Source: Streptomyces canus
Lineage (GTDB): Bacteria > Actinomycetota > Actinomycetes > Streptomycetales > Streptomycetaceae
Direction of reading: 5' to 3'
Length of the DNA: 64,000 nucleotides
Assembly: GCF_041435015.1 (NCBI RefSeq)
Contig: NZ_CP107989.1
Span: forward strand, 8,060,001 to 8,124,000
The position numbers and the translations under genes are program-made. Each line of letters opens with the position of its first letter. The first letter of the stretch is position 1. This document shows positions 41,978 to 50,451 of this stretch, one piece after another. The notes beneath the pieces were generated by a model. That model saw only the letters and a list, made by a program, of their open reading frames with translations. It did no database searches and had not been told where the DNA came from.

Positions 41978-42679
41978 ATGAGCACATCGGGCCGGGGGCT
42001 GCACGGCCGCGTACTGGAAAGCCTCGGCCCCGCCATCACCGCGGGCGACTACCCGCCGGGCAGCGTTCTGCGCACGGACGAACTGGCTCAACGCTTCGAC
42101 GTCTCCCGCTCGGTGATGCGCGAGGCGGTCCGCGTCCTGGAGTCGATGCACCTGGTCGAGTCCCGCCGACGCGTGGGCGTGACGGTCCGCCCCAAGGCCG
42201 AGTGGAACGTCTACGACCCCCAGGTCATCCGCTGGCGACTGGCCGGCGCCGACCGGCCCCACCAGCTGCGCTCACTGACCGTGCTGCGCTCGGCGATCGA
42301 GCCGGTGGCGGCCGGCCTGGCCGCGAAGCACGCGACGGCCGAGCAGTGCGCCGAACTCACCGAGTGCGCGCTCGGCATGGTCGCCCACTCCAAGGGCCAC
42401 CGCCTCGAGGGCTACCTCTTCCACGACATCGCCTTCCACCGCGTGATCCTCAACGCCTCCGGCAACGAGATGTTCGCCCGCCTCGGTGACGTGGTCGCCG
42501 AGGTCCTCACCGGCCGCACCCGCCACGAGGTCATGTTCGAGGACCCCGACCCGGCCGCCGTCACCCTCCATGTCCGGCTCGCCGAGGCGATCCGCGCGGG
42601 CGACGCGACTCATGCGGAGGAGCTGACCCGCGAGATCGCCGAGGGCGCCCTCCAGGAGCTGGACATACTCGCGCCGTAG
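41978..42679 (+). CDS. gntR: GntR-family (FadR/FCD) regulator of gluconate use
   Basis: A 233-residue regulator with an N-terminal winged helix (GDYPPGSVLRTDELAQRFDVSRSVMREAVRVLESM, about residues 20-60) and a C-terminal all-helical FCD effector domain with metal-ligand type residues (FHDIAFHRVILNASGN). It is divergent from gntK and its permease, which makes gluconate or a phosphate derivative the likely effector (established for relatives). ATG 41978 is the start. Its stop codon TAG lies in the first unit of a 9-bp tandem repeat. Confidence 0.9.
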   Translation: MSTSGRGLHGRVLESLGPAITAGDYPPGSVLRTDELAQRFDVSRSVMREAVRVLESMHLVESRRRVGVTVRPKAEWNVYDPQVIRWRLAGADRPHQLRSLTVLRSAIEPVAAGLAAKHATAEQCAELTECALGMVAHSKGHRLEGYLFHDIAFHRVILNASGNEMFARLGDVVAEVLTGRTRHEVMFEDPDPAAVTLHVRLAEAIRAGDATHAEELTREIAEGALQELDILAP

Positions 42680-42719
42680 ATCACGTAGATCACGTAGATC
42701 ACGTAGATCACGTAGATCA
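42675..42719. repeat. Five perfect 9-bp repeats carrying the stop codons of two convergent genes
   Basis: CGTAGATCA is repeated five times without change. The left end contains the gntR stop (TAG 42677-42679), and the right end contains the stop of the SEC-C gene (TGA read from 42719). Because the unit is nine bases, each gene would meet a further in-frame stop every three codons (TAG on +, TGA on -). The array makes up the whole space between the two genes. Confidence 0.95.
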
Positions 42720-43109
42720 GTCGAGGAACTCCCCGTCGACGTACACCCAGGCTCCGCCGACGCGCTCGAAACGGCTGCGCTCGTGCAGGGAGCCGCCCTT
42801 GAACGAGGCGCGGAACGTCACCGTGCCCGTGCTGTGGAACGCCGAGCCGTCGGCCGTGCCGAGGATCTCCAGGCCGGTCCAGCGCATGCCGGGATCGAGA
42901 TCGACACCCGGCGGCCGGGTCCGCGGGTGCCACGTGCGCAGCAGATACGCCTCGTCGCGCTTCACGAAGGCGCTGTAGCGCGAACGCATCAGCGCTTCCG
43001 CGGTGGGCGCCGCCGACTCACCCCGGTGGAAGCGGCCGCAGCAGTGGTCGTACGTCTCCTCGAGGCCGCAAGGACAGGGGGGCCGTTGCCCGGAGCCACG
43101 CCGGCTCAC
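42717..43109 (-). CDS. YchJ-like SEC-C motif protein
   Basis: A 130-residue protein with an N-terminal SEC-C zinc motif (PPCPCGLEETYDHCCGRFH, cysteine/histidine ligands) followed by an NTF2-like domain (ALMRSRYSAFVKRDEAYLLRTWHP, then beta strands ending WVYVDGEFLD). This is the YchJ/UPF0225 layout. Function is not settled. GTG 43109 overlaps the aminopeptidase stop by 4 bp (GTGA), so it is the last gene of the Pls-like, aminopeptidase, SEC-C unit. Its stop is within the 9-bp repeats. Confidence 0.9.
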   Translation of the reverse strand: MSRRGSGQRPPCPCGLEETYDHCCGRFHRGESAAPTAEALMRSRYSAFVKRDEAYLLRTWHPRTRPPGVDLDPGMRWTGLEILGTADGSAFHSTGTVTFRASFKGGSLHERSRFERVGGAWVYVDGEFLD

Positions 43110-44572
43110 GGCTGCACCGTGCCGGTGTTGGTGGGCGGATGCGCCGGCCGTGCCGGAATCACCGTCGGCAACGACGGCAGCGCCGTCCCGTACACCCACG
43201 CGTCGAACAGCCCGGTCAGCGGCTCGTCCGCGAACCGGTTGACGTGGGCCGTGAACGTCGTCGTGGTCACGGCCCCGCCCCGGTGCAGCCCGGCCCAGCC
43301 GCGCAGCATCCGGAAGAACGCCTCGTCACCCATCGCGCAGCGCACCGCGTGCACGGTGAGCCCGCCGCGTTCGTAGAGCCGGTCGTCGAACATCGACTTG
43401 CGTCCCGGGTCGGCCAGACGCAGGTCCTGGGGGAGCGAGGACAGCAACCGGTGTGCCGCGGCGGCCAGTTGCTGGGCGGTACGGCCCCCCGAACGCTCCG
43501 ACCACAGCCACTCGGCGTACTTGGCGAACCCCTCGTTCAGCCAGATGTGCCGCCAGTCCGCGATGGACACACTGTTGCCGAACCACTGGTGCGCCAGCTC
43601 GTGCGCCACCAGCCGCTCCCAACCCCGGGCGCCGTCCACGTGGTTGGCGCCGAACAGCGACAACCCCTGGGCCTCCACGGGCACATCGAGCTCCTCCTCC
43701 GTGACGACCACCGCGTACTCGTCGAACGGATACGGCCCGAACAGCTCCTGGAACAGCTCCATCATCTGCGGCTGCCGCGCGAAGTCCCGGGAGAACTCCG
43801 GCAGCAGATGCGCCGGGATGTGCCCGTGCTGCGGCACCCCGCCCGGCCCCGGGTCGCCCAGCAGCACCGTCTGGTACTTGCCGATCGACAGCCCGACGAG
43901 ATAGCTGGACGTGGGCGCGGCCTGCTCGTACACCCAGGTCGTCGTGGACGCCTTGGTCGTACGGGTCAGCAGCCTGCCGCCCGCCACCACCGCGTACGCC
44001 GACGGCGTGGTGATCGAGATCTGGTACGACGCCTTGTCCGCGGGCCGGTCGTTGCACGGGTACCAGGACGGCGCCCCGATCGGCTGGCTCGCGACCAGCG
44101 CCCCGTCCTCCAGCTCCTCCCAGCCGAGCCCGCCCCAGGGGCTGCCGACCGGCTTGGGGTTGCCCGACCAGTGCACCTCGACCGTGAACGCGGCCCCGGG
44201 CCGCACCGGCTTCGCCGGACGGACCCGCAGCTTCCCGCCCCGGTGCGTGTAGCGCGCCTGCCGGCCGTCCACCCGCACCCGGCCGATCTTGAAGTCGGAC
44301 AGGTTGAGCATGAACTCGGCGAGCGGCGAGCGCCCCGCTATGGCGTTGATCCGGGCGCTCCCGGCCAGCCGGTTCGGGCCCGGGCGGTAGTCCAGGGCGA
44401 GCTCGTAGCGGTGCACCCGGTACCGGGCGTCACCGTGGTCCGGGAAGTACGGGTCCGGACCCGCCGCCTGCTGAACTGCCACTGCCGCTTCTGCTCCCTG
44501 CGCTGCGTTCCCACTCGGATCCACCGGTACACCGCTCACCGACTCCGAGTGGCCCGCGTTCAGGGCCGCCAT
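43106..44572 (-). CDS. M1-family zinc aminopeptidase coupled to the Pls-like synthetase
   Basis: A 488-residue metallopeptidase of family M1. The zinc site HEXXH is in VAHELAHQWFGNS, followed by the third ligand in WLNEGFAKYAEW, and the exopeptidase-type domain order is N-terminal beta saddle then thermolysin-like domain. It lacks a signal peptide and the long C-terminal ERAP domain, so it is the short type. Its start overlaps the end of the NRPS gene by 13 bp. From memory, epsilon-poly-lysine producers carry an M1-type polymer-degrading peptidase (Pld), so trimming the product or self-protection is a reasonable role. This is inference. Confidence 0.9.
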   Translation of the reverse strand: MAALNAGHSESVSGVPVDPSGNAAQGAEAAVAVQQAAGPDPYFPDHGDARYRVHRYELALDYRPGPNRLAGSARINAIAGRSPLAEFMLNLSDFKIGRVRVDGRQARYTHRGGKLRVRPAKPVRPGAAFTVEVHWSGNPKPVGSPWGGLGWEELEDGALVASQPIGAPSWYPCNDRPADKASYQISITTPSAYAVVAGGRLLTRTTKASTTTWVYEQAAPTSSYLVGLSIGKYQTVLLGDPGPGGVPQHGHIPAHLLPEFSRDFARQPQMMELFQELFGPYPFDEYAVVVTEEELDVPVEAQGLSLFGANHVDGARGWERLVAHELAHQWFGNSVSIADWRHIWLNEGFAKYAEWLWSERSGGRTAQQLAAAAHRLLSSLPQDLRLADPGRKSMFDDRLYERGGLTVHAVRCAMGDEAFFRMLRGWAGLHRGGAVTTTTFTAHVNRFADEPLTGLFDAWVYGTALPSLPTVIPARPAHPPTNTGTVQP

Positions 44573-47500
44573 GCCTCGATCGGGTTGCCGAGCCAGCGGG
44601 TGTCGTCCGGGACGGACTCCGCGGCCATGACGAGCGACGCGGGGCCCAGCGTGGTGCGGGCCCCGATCGTGCTGCCGGGCAGCACGATCCCGCCAGGGCC
44701 CAGCGTGGCACCCTCACGGAGAACAACAGTATCCGTCCGCAAGATCCGGTCGTGGAAGAGGTGGGTCTGGAGCACACAGCCGCGGTTCACGGTCGCCGCG
44801 TCCTCCAGGGTCACCAGATCGGTCTCCGGCAGCCAGTAGCTCTCCACCCAGACGCCCTTGCCGATCCGCGCGCCGAGCCCCCTGAGCCACGCCGTCAGCA
44901 CCGGCGTACCGGGCACGGAACCCGCCAGCCACGGCACCGCGAGCACCTCGACGAAGGTGTCCGCGAGCTCGTTGCGCCACACGAAGCCGCTCCACAGCGG
45001 GTGCTCCCCACTGCGGTGCCGCCCCACGAGCAGCCACTTCGCGACCACCGACACCAGCCCCGCCGCCGCACCGGCCACGAGCAGTACCACTCCCGCCAGC
45101 GGCCAGGCCCACGGCCCGAGCACACACAGCGCGGCCACCGTCAGCACGGCCAGCCAGGCCGAGCAGAACACGGGCACGATCCGGCACAGCTCCACCAGAC
45201 CGCGCGCCCACAGCAGCCCCGCCGAGGGCTCGTACGTCCGGCTCTGGTCGCTGTCGGCCGCGCTGCGCGGCAGTTTCACCGGCGGCAGCCCCAGATACGA
45301 CGTGTCCTTCTTCGCCTTCTTCGGCGTGGCCGACAGCACGCCCACCAGCCCGCCGTCCGGCACGGTCCGCCCCGGCGCGGTCATCCCGGAGTTCCCGAGG
45401 AACGCCCGCCGCCCGATCTCCGCGCGCCCGATCCTGACCCAGCCGCCACCCAGCTCGTACGGCGCGGTCAGCGTGTCGTCGGCGAGGAACGCACCCTCGC
45501 CGACCGTCGTCAGGCTCGGCAGCGCGAGCACCGTCGACACCTCCGCACCGCGTCCGATCCGCATCCCGAGCAGCCGCAGCCACACCGGCGTGACCAGCCC
45601 GGCGTACAGCGGGAACAGCGTCTCGCGCGAGCGGTCCATCAGCTGTGTGACGGTCCACGCCTGCCACCCGACCCGGCTGTGCGTCGGATACGTCCCCTCG
45701 CGCAGCCCCAGGCTCAGCAGCCGTACGGCGACCAGGATCAGCAGCGCGTACGCCAGCCCGAAGGCGAGCGTGGCCGGGACGAGGGCCAGGGCGGCGCCCT
45801 TCAGGGGCGCGTAGGCGGCGAGGAACGGACGGGCGACCAGGAAGGCCGCGCCACCCGCCAGCACCGGGAGCATGCTCATGGAGAGGCCGGCCAGGCCGTA
45901 CATCACCCGCCAGTACGTCCCCCGCGCCGGCCGCTCCTTCGGCCAGTTGCGCTTGGCCTTGCCCAGCTTGACCGCGGGCGCGCCCGCCCAGCGCTGGCCG
46001 GTCGGGATCTGCCCGGTGACCGCCGAACCCGGCGCCACCTCGGCCCGCTTGCCGACCCGGGCGCCGGGGAACAGGATGCTGCGCGTGCCGACGACGGCGT
46101 GCGCACCCACCTTGACCTGGCCGACCTCCAGCCGGTCGCCGTCCAGCCACCAGCCGGACAGGTCCACCTCGGACTCGACGGCCGCGCCCCGGCCCAGCTT
46201 GAGCATGCCGGTGACCGGCGGCAGCGAGTGCAGGTCCACGTCCGGGCCGAGCCTGGCGCCCAGCGCCCGCGCGTACCGCTCCAGCCAGGAGCCGGTCAGC
46301 GAGGTCGCCCCGGTGAACTCGGCGAGTCGCTCGGCCGTCCACAGCCGCAGGTGGACGCCGCCACCGCGCGGGTAGCGGCCGGGCTGCACCTTGCGCAGCA
46401 GCACGCGCGCCCCGCCCGCCGCGATCGCCAGCCGTCCGGGCGGACTGAACAGCAGCAGGGCACCGGCCCCGACCAGCCACCACGAGGTGCTCGGCAGCCA
46501 GGAGTACGGCAGGACGTTCCCGAGCGCGGCGAGCGGCACCAGCCAGCGCAGTCCGAGCAGCGTGAACAGGGGGAGCAGGACGAGAAGTTGGATCACCTGG
46601 GCCTTGAGCGGCACCGGTGCGATCACCCGCGCCGCTCCGTCGTCCTGCGCGGACTCCTCCAGGTGGCGGGCCAGCTTGCGCAGCGTGGGCTGCTGGTAGA
46701 TGTCGAGGACGGCGGCGCTCGGGTAGCGGGTGCGCAGCCGGGTGGTCAACTGGGCGGCGGCCAGGCTGCTGCCGCCGATCGCGAAGAAGTCGTCGCGGGC
46801 ACTGGAGACCGGGATGTCGAGGACTTCCGCCCACTGCTCGGCGAGCCAGGCCTCGGTGCCGTACAACTCCTCCGCGGGGCCGCCGGTTTCGAGCCCCTCG
46901 AGCGGCCAGGGCAGCGCGTTGCGGTCCACCTTGCCGGAGGTCCGCGTCGGCAGGTCGTCGACGGGAGCGATCAACGGCACGAGCGCGGCGGGCAGTGCGG
47001 CCCGCAGCTTCTCCACGGCTGCGGCATGGTCCCAGCCGTCCTGCGTGACGACGTACCCGACGAGAAGCTGGTTGCCGCTGCGGGCGGTGCGGACGGCGGC
47101 GGCCGCTCCCGCGACCCCGGGCAGGGCCTGGAGAGCCGCGTCGACCTCACCCAGCTCGATCCGCCGGCCTCCGAGCTTGATCTGCTCGTCGGCCCGGCCG
47201 AGGAAGACCAGCCCCTCGGGCTCCGTCTTCACGAGGTCACCGCTGCGGTACGCCCGTTCCCAGCCCAGCGACTTCAGCGGCGCGTACTTCTCCGCGTCCT
47301 TCTCGGCGTCCAGGTACCGGGCCAGCCCGACCCCGCCGATCACCAGCTGTCCGCTCGCGCCCATCGGGACGGGTTCCCCGGCCTCGTCGACGACGGCCAG
47401 CTCCCAGCCGTCCAGCGGCAGCCCGATCCGGATCGGCTCCTCGCCGCTCATCAGCGAGGCACAGGCCACCACGGTCGCCTCGGTGGGCCCGTAGGTGTTC

Positions 47501-48423
47501 CAGACCTCGCGCCCCTCCGTCACCAGCCGCTGCGTCAGCTCGGGCGGGCACGCCTCACCGCCGAAGATCAGCAGCCGTACGTCGTTGAGGGTCTCGGGCT
47601 CCCACAACGCGGCGAGCGTCGGCACCGTGGAGACGACGGTGATCTCCTGCTCGACCAGCCAGGGCCCGAGATCGGCCCCGCTCCTGACCTGCGAACGCGG
47701 CACCGGCACCAGACAGGCCCCGTACCGCCAGGCCAGCCACATCTCCTCGCAGGACGCGTCGAAGGCGACCGACAGCCCCGCCATGACCCTGTCAGCGGGA
47801 CCGATGGGATCGTCGGTGAGGAACAGGGCGGCCTCGGCGTCCACGAAGGCGGCCGCGCTGCGGTGCGAGACGGCGACCCCCTTGGGCCGGCCGGTGGAGC
47901 CGGAGGTGAAGATGATCCACGCGTCGTGCTCGACGCCGGGTCGGGCGGCGGGGGAGTCGCAGCGCCCGTTGACGGTCAGCTCGTGCCCGGCGCCGACCAC
48001 GGCCCGGACCTCCGCCTCCCCGAACACCAGCTCGGCCCGCTCGTCGGGGTCCTCGGCGTCGACGGGGACGTACGCGGCGCCCGCCGCCAGCACGGCGAGG
48101 ATCGCGACGTACAGGTCATTGGTGCCGGACGGGACCCGGATGCCGACCCGGTCGCCGAGTCCGACCCCGGCCTCGGCGAGCCGCCGCCGCAGCCGCTCCA
48201 CCTCGACGGCCAGCGCACGGTAGGTGAGCCGGGTGGTCCCGTCGTCCAGGGCGAGCTCGTCGGGGTAGGACCGGACGGACGCGTCGAAGACGTCGACGAG
48301 CGTGCGCGGGGAGGCGGCAGGGCCCCCGGAAAAACGGGCCGTGTCGCCGAACTGTTCGCGGATCTCTGCGCTGAGCTCTTCGTTGAGCAGGCCGAGAGCG
48401 CTGCTCTCGTGTATCGCTGCCAT
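44560..48423 (-). CDS. Pls/PosA-type single-module NRPS with membrane-embedded C-terminal half
   Basis: A 1287-residue protein (ATG 48423). Domains in order: adenylation (about 40-505; P-loop FTSGSTGRPKG 172-182, A4 FDASCEE, A5 NTYGPTE, A7 YRSGDL, Lys498), thiolation (about 520-590; phosphopantetheine serine Ser553 in GGSSL), then three soluble blocks with hexapeptide-like turns (about 690-830, 950-1050, 1190-1280) separated by pairs of membrane helices (about 615-665, 840-905, 1065-1130). This is the architecture of epsilon-poly-lysine synthetase Pls (about 1319 residues), not of an ordinary NRPS. No thioesterase is present. Hand alignment to PheA gives specificity residues D222 A223 E226 S265 I286 G288 T310 V318 V319 K498, close to the lysine code DAESIGSVAK as I recall it. 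The product is unknown. Confidence 0.92.
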   Translation of the reverse strand: MAAIHESSALGLLNEELSAEIREQFGDTARFSGGPAASPRTLVDVFDASVRSYPDELALDDGTTRLTYRALAVEVERLRRRLAEAGVGLGDRVGIRVPSGTNDLYVAILAVLAAGAAYVPVDAEDPDERAELVFGEAEVRAVVGAGHELTVNGRCDSPAARPGVEHDAWIIFTSGSTGRPKGVAVSHRSAAAFVDAEAALFLTDDPIGPADRVMAGLSVAFDASCEEMWLAWRYGACLVPVPRSQVRSGADLGPWLVEQEITVVSTVPTLAALWEPETLNDVRLLIFGGEACPPELTQRLVTEGREVWNTYGPTEATVVACASLMSGEEPIRIGLPLDGWELAVVDEAGEPVPMGASGQLVIGGVGLARYLDAEKDAEKYAPLKSLGWERAYRSGDLVKTEPEGLVFLGRADEQIKLGGRRIELGEVDAALQALPGVAGAAAAVRTARSGNQLLVGYVVTQDGWDHAAAVEKLRAALPAALVPLIAPVDDLPTRTSGKVDRNALPWPLEGLETGGPAEELYGTEAWLAEQWAEVLDIPVSSARDDFFAIGGSSLAAAQLTTRLRTRYPSAAVLDIYQQPTLRKLARHLEESAQDDGAARVIAPVPLKAQVIQLLVLLPLFTLLGLRWLVPLAALGNVLPYSWLPSTSWWLVGAGALLLFSPPGRLAIAAGGARVLLRKVQPGRYPRGGGVHLRLWTAERLAEFTGATSLTGSWLERYARALGARLGPDVDLHSLPPVTGMLKLGRGAAVESEVDLSGWWLDGDRLEVGQVKVGAHAVVGTRSILFPGARVGKRAEVAPGSAVTGQIPTGQRWAGAPAVKLGKAKRNWPKERPARGTYWRVMYGLAGLSMSMLPVLAGGAAFLVARPFLAAYAPLKGAALALVPATLAFGLAYALLILVAVRLLSLGLREGTYPTHSRVGWQAWTVTQLMDRSRETLFPLYAGLVTPVWLRLLGMRIGRGAEVSTVLALPSLTTVGEGAFLADDTLTAPYELGGGWVRIGRAEIGRRAFLGNSGMTAPGRTVPDGGLVGVLSATPKKAKKDTSYLGLPPVKLPRSAADSDQSRTYEPSAGLLWARGLVELCRIVPVFCSAWLAVLTVAALCVLGPWAWPLAGVVLLVAGAAAGLVSVVAKWLLVGRHRSGEHPLWSGFVWRNELADTFVEVLAVPWLAGSVPGTPVLTAWLRGLGARIGKGVWVESYWLPETDLVTLEDAATVNRGCVLQTHLFHDRILRTDTVVLREGATLGPGGIVLPGSTIGARTTLGPASLVMAAESVPDDTRWLGNPIEAWRP

Positions 48424-48533
48424 CGGTCCTCGCGTCTCGATCCCGGAGCCCTCCGGGGCGCTGGCGGGCCGCAGGTCTGCCTGGGGTTGTCCGGCACCAG
48501 CTCGTAACAAGCCGGAAATTTTAGTACGACGCT

Positions 48534-48545
48534 AGGTTCGAACCT
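48534..48545. promoter_or_regulatory. 12-bp perfect palindrome upstream of the Pls-like gene
   Basis: AGGTTCGAACCT is self-complementary throughout and lies 111 bp before the Pls-like start. On the minus strand it is followed by CTAAAAT, a possible -10. It may be an operator for the polymer locus. The binding protein is unknown. Confidence 0.45.
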
Positions 48546-48667
48546 CCGAAACGGCCACTGGGGACGGCTGTTCGAGGGGTGCGGCAGCTCTGCCGCGCGC
48601 CTGTGACCTGGTGATCTTCACGCCGAGCGAGAGATGCCCCACATACAGCGAACAGGCCGTATACGAC

Positions 48668-48700
48668 GAATCCCCCGGCCGCTGAGCGGCCGGGGGATTC
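48668..48700 (-). terminator. Hairpin terminator downstream of tRNA-Leu
   Basis: GAATCCCCCGGCCGC pairs perfectly with GCGGCCGGGGGATTC (15 bp) around the loop TGA. It begins four bases after the tRNA CCA end on the minus strand. It is symmetrical and could stop transcription from either side. Confidence 0.8.
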
Positions 48701-48703
48701 GGC

Positions 48704-48791
48704 TGGTGTCCGAGGGGGGACTTGAACCCCCACGCCCGATAAAGGGCACTAGCACCTCAAGCTAGCGCGTCTGCCATTCCGCCACCCGGAC
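48704..48791 (-). tRNA. tRNA-Leu (anticodon GAG)
   Basis: The minus strand folds as a long-variable-arm tRNA. Acceptor GTCCGGG pairs with CTCGGAC. The anticodon stem CTAGC/GCTAG encloses the loop TTGAGGT, so the anticodon is GAG. The T-arm is GGGGGTTCAAGTCCCCC, and the 3' end ACCA is encoded. The 85-nt body plus CCA fits class II leucine tRNA. A strong hairpin follows. No duplicated 3' end or integrase was seen, so it is not visibly an integration site. Confidence 0.96.
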
Positions 48792-48989
48792 AAGGTGTCT
48801 GTCGCGCGGGGTTCCCCTCGCGGCGACGAAGGAAACATTACCAGGCTTTCGAGGGGCCCCGATCACCCCCCGTTCCCGTCCCCGGCCCCGCGTGAACGGC
48901 GTGTGACGGGCCGGGTCCGGTCTTGGGGAGGACCGGACCGCGGGGGGAGGATGAGGGGAACCACCAGCAGTGACAGCGGGAGGAACAGC

Positions 48990-50315
48990 GTGAGCGACAC
49001 GGACACGGCCAGGGGCGTCACCGGCGAGGACGAGGTCGTGGACCTCTGCCGCGAGCTGATCCGGATCGACACCAGCAACTACGGCGACCACTCGGGGCCG
49101 GGTGAGCGCAAGGCGGCCGAGTACGTCGCGGAGAAGCTCGCCGAGGTGGGCCTCGAACCGCAGATCTTCGAGTCGCACCCCGGTCGCGCCTCCACGGTCG
49201 CCCGGATCGCGGGCGAGGACCCGTCCAGGCCCGCGCTGCTGATCCACGGGCACACCGACGTGGTGCCGGCCAACGCGCAGGACTGGACCCACCACCCCTT
49301 CTCCGGCGAGGTCGCCGACGGGTGTGTGTGGGGGCGGGGCGCCGTCGACATGAAGGACATGGACGCGATGACCCTGGCGGTCGTCCGTGACCGCCTGCGC
49401 AGTGGGCGCAGGCCGCCCCGGGACATCGTCCTCGCGTTCCTCGCCGACGAGGAGGCGGGCGGCAAGTTCGGCGCCCGGCACCTCGTCGACCACCACCCGG
49501 AGCTCTTCGAGGGCGTGACCGAGGCGATCAGCGAGGTCGGCGGCTTCTCCTTCACGGTGAGCGAGCAGCGGCGGCTCTACCTGATCCAGACGGCCGAGAA
49601 GGGCATGCACTGGATGAAGCTGACGGTGGCCGGCACCGCCGGGCACGGCTCGATGATCCACCGGGACAACGCCATCACCGAACTGTCGGAGGCGGTCGCG
49701 CGGCTCGGACGGCACACGTTCCCGGTCCGGGTCACCAAGACCACGCGCGCCTTCCTCGACGAGCTCGGCGACGCGCTCGGCACCGAGCTGGACCCGGAGG
49801 ACATGGAGGGCACGCTCGCCAGGCTCGGCGGCATCGCCAAGCTCATCGGCGCGACCCTCAGCAACACCGCCAATCCCACCCAGCTCGGCGCCGGCTACAA
49901 GGTCAACGTCATCCCGGGCGAGGCCACCGCACACGTCGACGGGCGCTTCCTGCCCGGCTTCGAGGAGGAGTTCCTCACGGACCTCGACAAGATCCTCGGG
50001 CCCAAGGTCAGGCGGGAGGACGTGCACTCCGACAAGGCCGTGGAGACCACGTTCGACGGGGCGCTGGTGGACGCCATGCAGTCCGCGCTGGTCGCCGAGG
50101 ACCCGGCCGCCAAGGCGATCCCCTACATGCTCTCCGGCGGCACCGACGCCAAGTCCTTCGACGAGCTCGGCATCCGCGGCTTCGGCTTCGCGCCGCTGAA
50201 GCTGCCCCCGGAGCTGGACTTCGCCGGGATGTTCCACGGGGTCGACGAGCGGGTGCCCGTGGACGGGCTGAAGTTCGGCGTGCGGGTGCTCGACCGGTTC
50301 ATCGACGCGAGTTGA
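48990..50315 (+). CDS. M20-family metallopeptidase (dipeptidase/ArgE-DapE type)
   Basis: A 441-residue zinc-dependent amidohydrolase. The metal ligands are visible in order: His in LIHGHTDVVPA, Asp in GRGAVDMKDMDA, and the Glu pair in FLADEEAGGKFGA. A lid/dimerisation domain occupies about residues 190-310, and the last ligand His lies near MFHGVDERVP. GTG 48990 is preceded by GGGAGGAA at good distance. The frame is open further upstream without family sequence. Related Streptomyces proteins are annotated as dipeptidases or acetylornithine deacetylase-like. The substrate is unproved. Confidence 0.92.
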   Translation: MSDTDTARGVTGEDEVVDLCRELIRIDTSNYGDHSGPGERKAAEYVAEKLAEVGLEPQIFESHPGRASTVARIAGEDPSRPALLIHGHTDVVPANAQDWTHHPFSGEVADGCVWGRGAVDMKDMDAMTLAVVRDRLRSGRRPPRDIVLAFLADEEAGGKFGARHLVDHHPELFEGVTEAISEVGGFSFTVSEQRRLYLIQTAEKGMHWMKLTVAGTAGHGSMIHRDNAITELSEAVARLGRHTFPVRVTKTTRAFLDELGDALGTELDPEDMEGTLARLGGIAKLIGATLSNTANPTQLGAGYKVNVIPGEATAHVDGRFLPGFEEEFLTDLDKILGPKVRREDVHSDKAVETTFDGALVDAMQSALVAEDPAAKAIPYMLSGGTDAKSFDELGIRGFGFAPLKLPPELDFAGMFHGVDERVPVDGLKFGVRVLDRFIDAS

Positions 50316-50374
50316 CGCGGTAATTCGCCCGCTCGTGCGACATCGGCCGGGAAGGGTGAATGTGCTCATACGCT

Positions 50375-50402
50375 CGTATCCCCATTACTCCCTCCTCGTT
50401 AC
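50375..50402 (+). promoter_or_regulatory. Candidate sigma-BldN promoter for chpH
   Basis: CGTATC (50375-50380) and CGTTAC (50397-50402) are spaced by 16 bp and resemble the BldN consensus as I recall it (CGTAAC-N16-CGTTGA). chpH is known to belong to the BldN regulon. The start would leave a leader of about 43 nt. Confidence 0.5.
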
Positions 50403-50451
50403 AGGTGATGCGATCCGCTACTTGGGGTCGCTTTGCCAACAAGGAGGAATA

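Noticed and set aside
44560..48423. Start of a larger antibiotic gene cluster
   Set aside because: Apart from the peptidase and SEC-C genes, the flanks are housekeeping or developmental genes with no tailoring enzymes or dedicated transporter.
44752..48507. A 1251-codon open frame on the plus strand opposite the Pls-like gene
   Set aside because: The product is Arg/His/Gln/Pro-rich with no domain, while the minus strand encodes a full adenylation domain with all core motifs.
48534..48545. GGTTCGAACC as a leftover tRNA T-arm
   Set aside because: Flanking bases do not form a T-stem or acceptor stem. It reads better as a simple palindrome.
48704..48791. tRNA-Leu as an integration (att) site
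   Set aside because: No duplicated tRNA 3' end, integrase gene or foreign-looking block was seen on either side.
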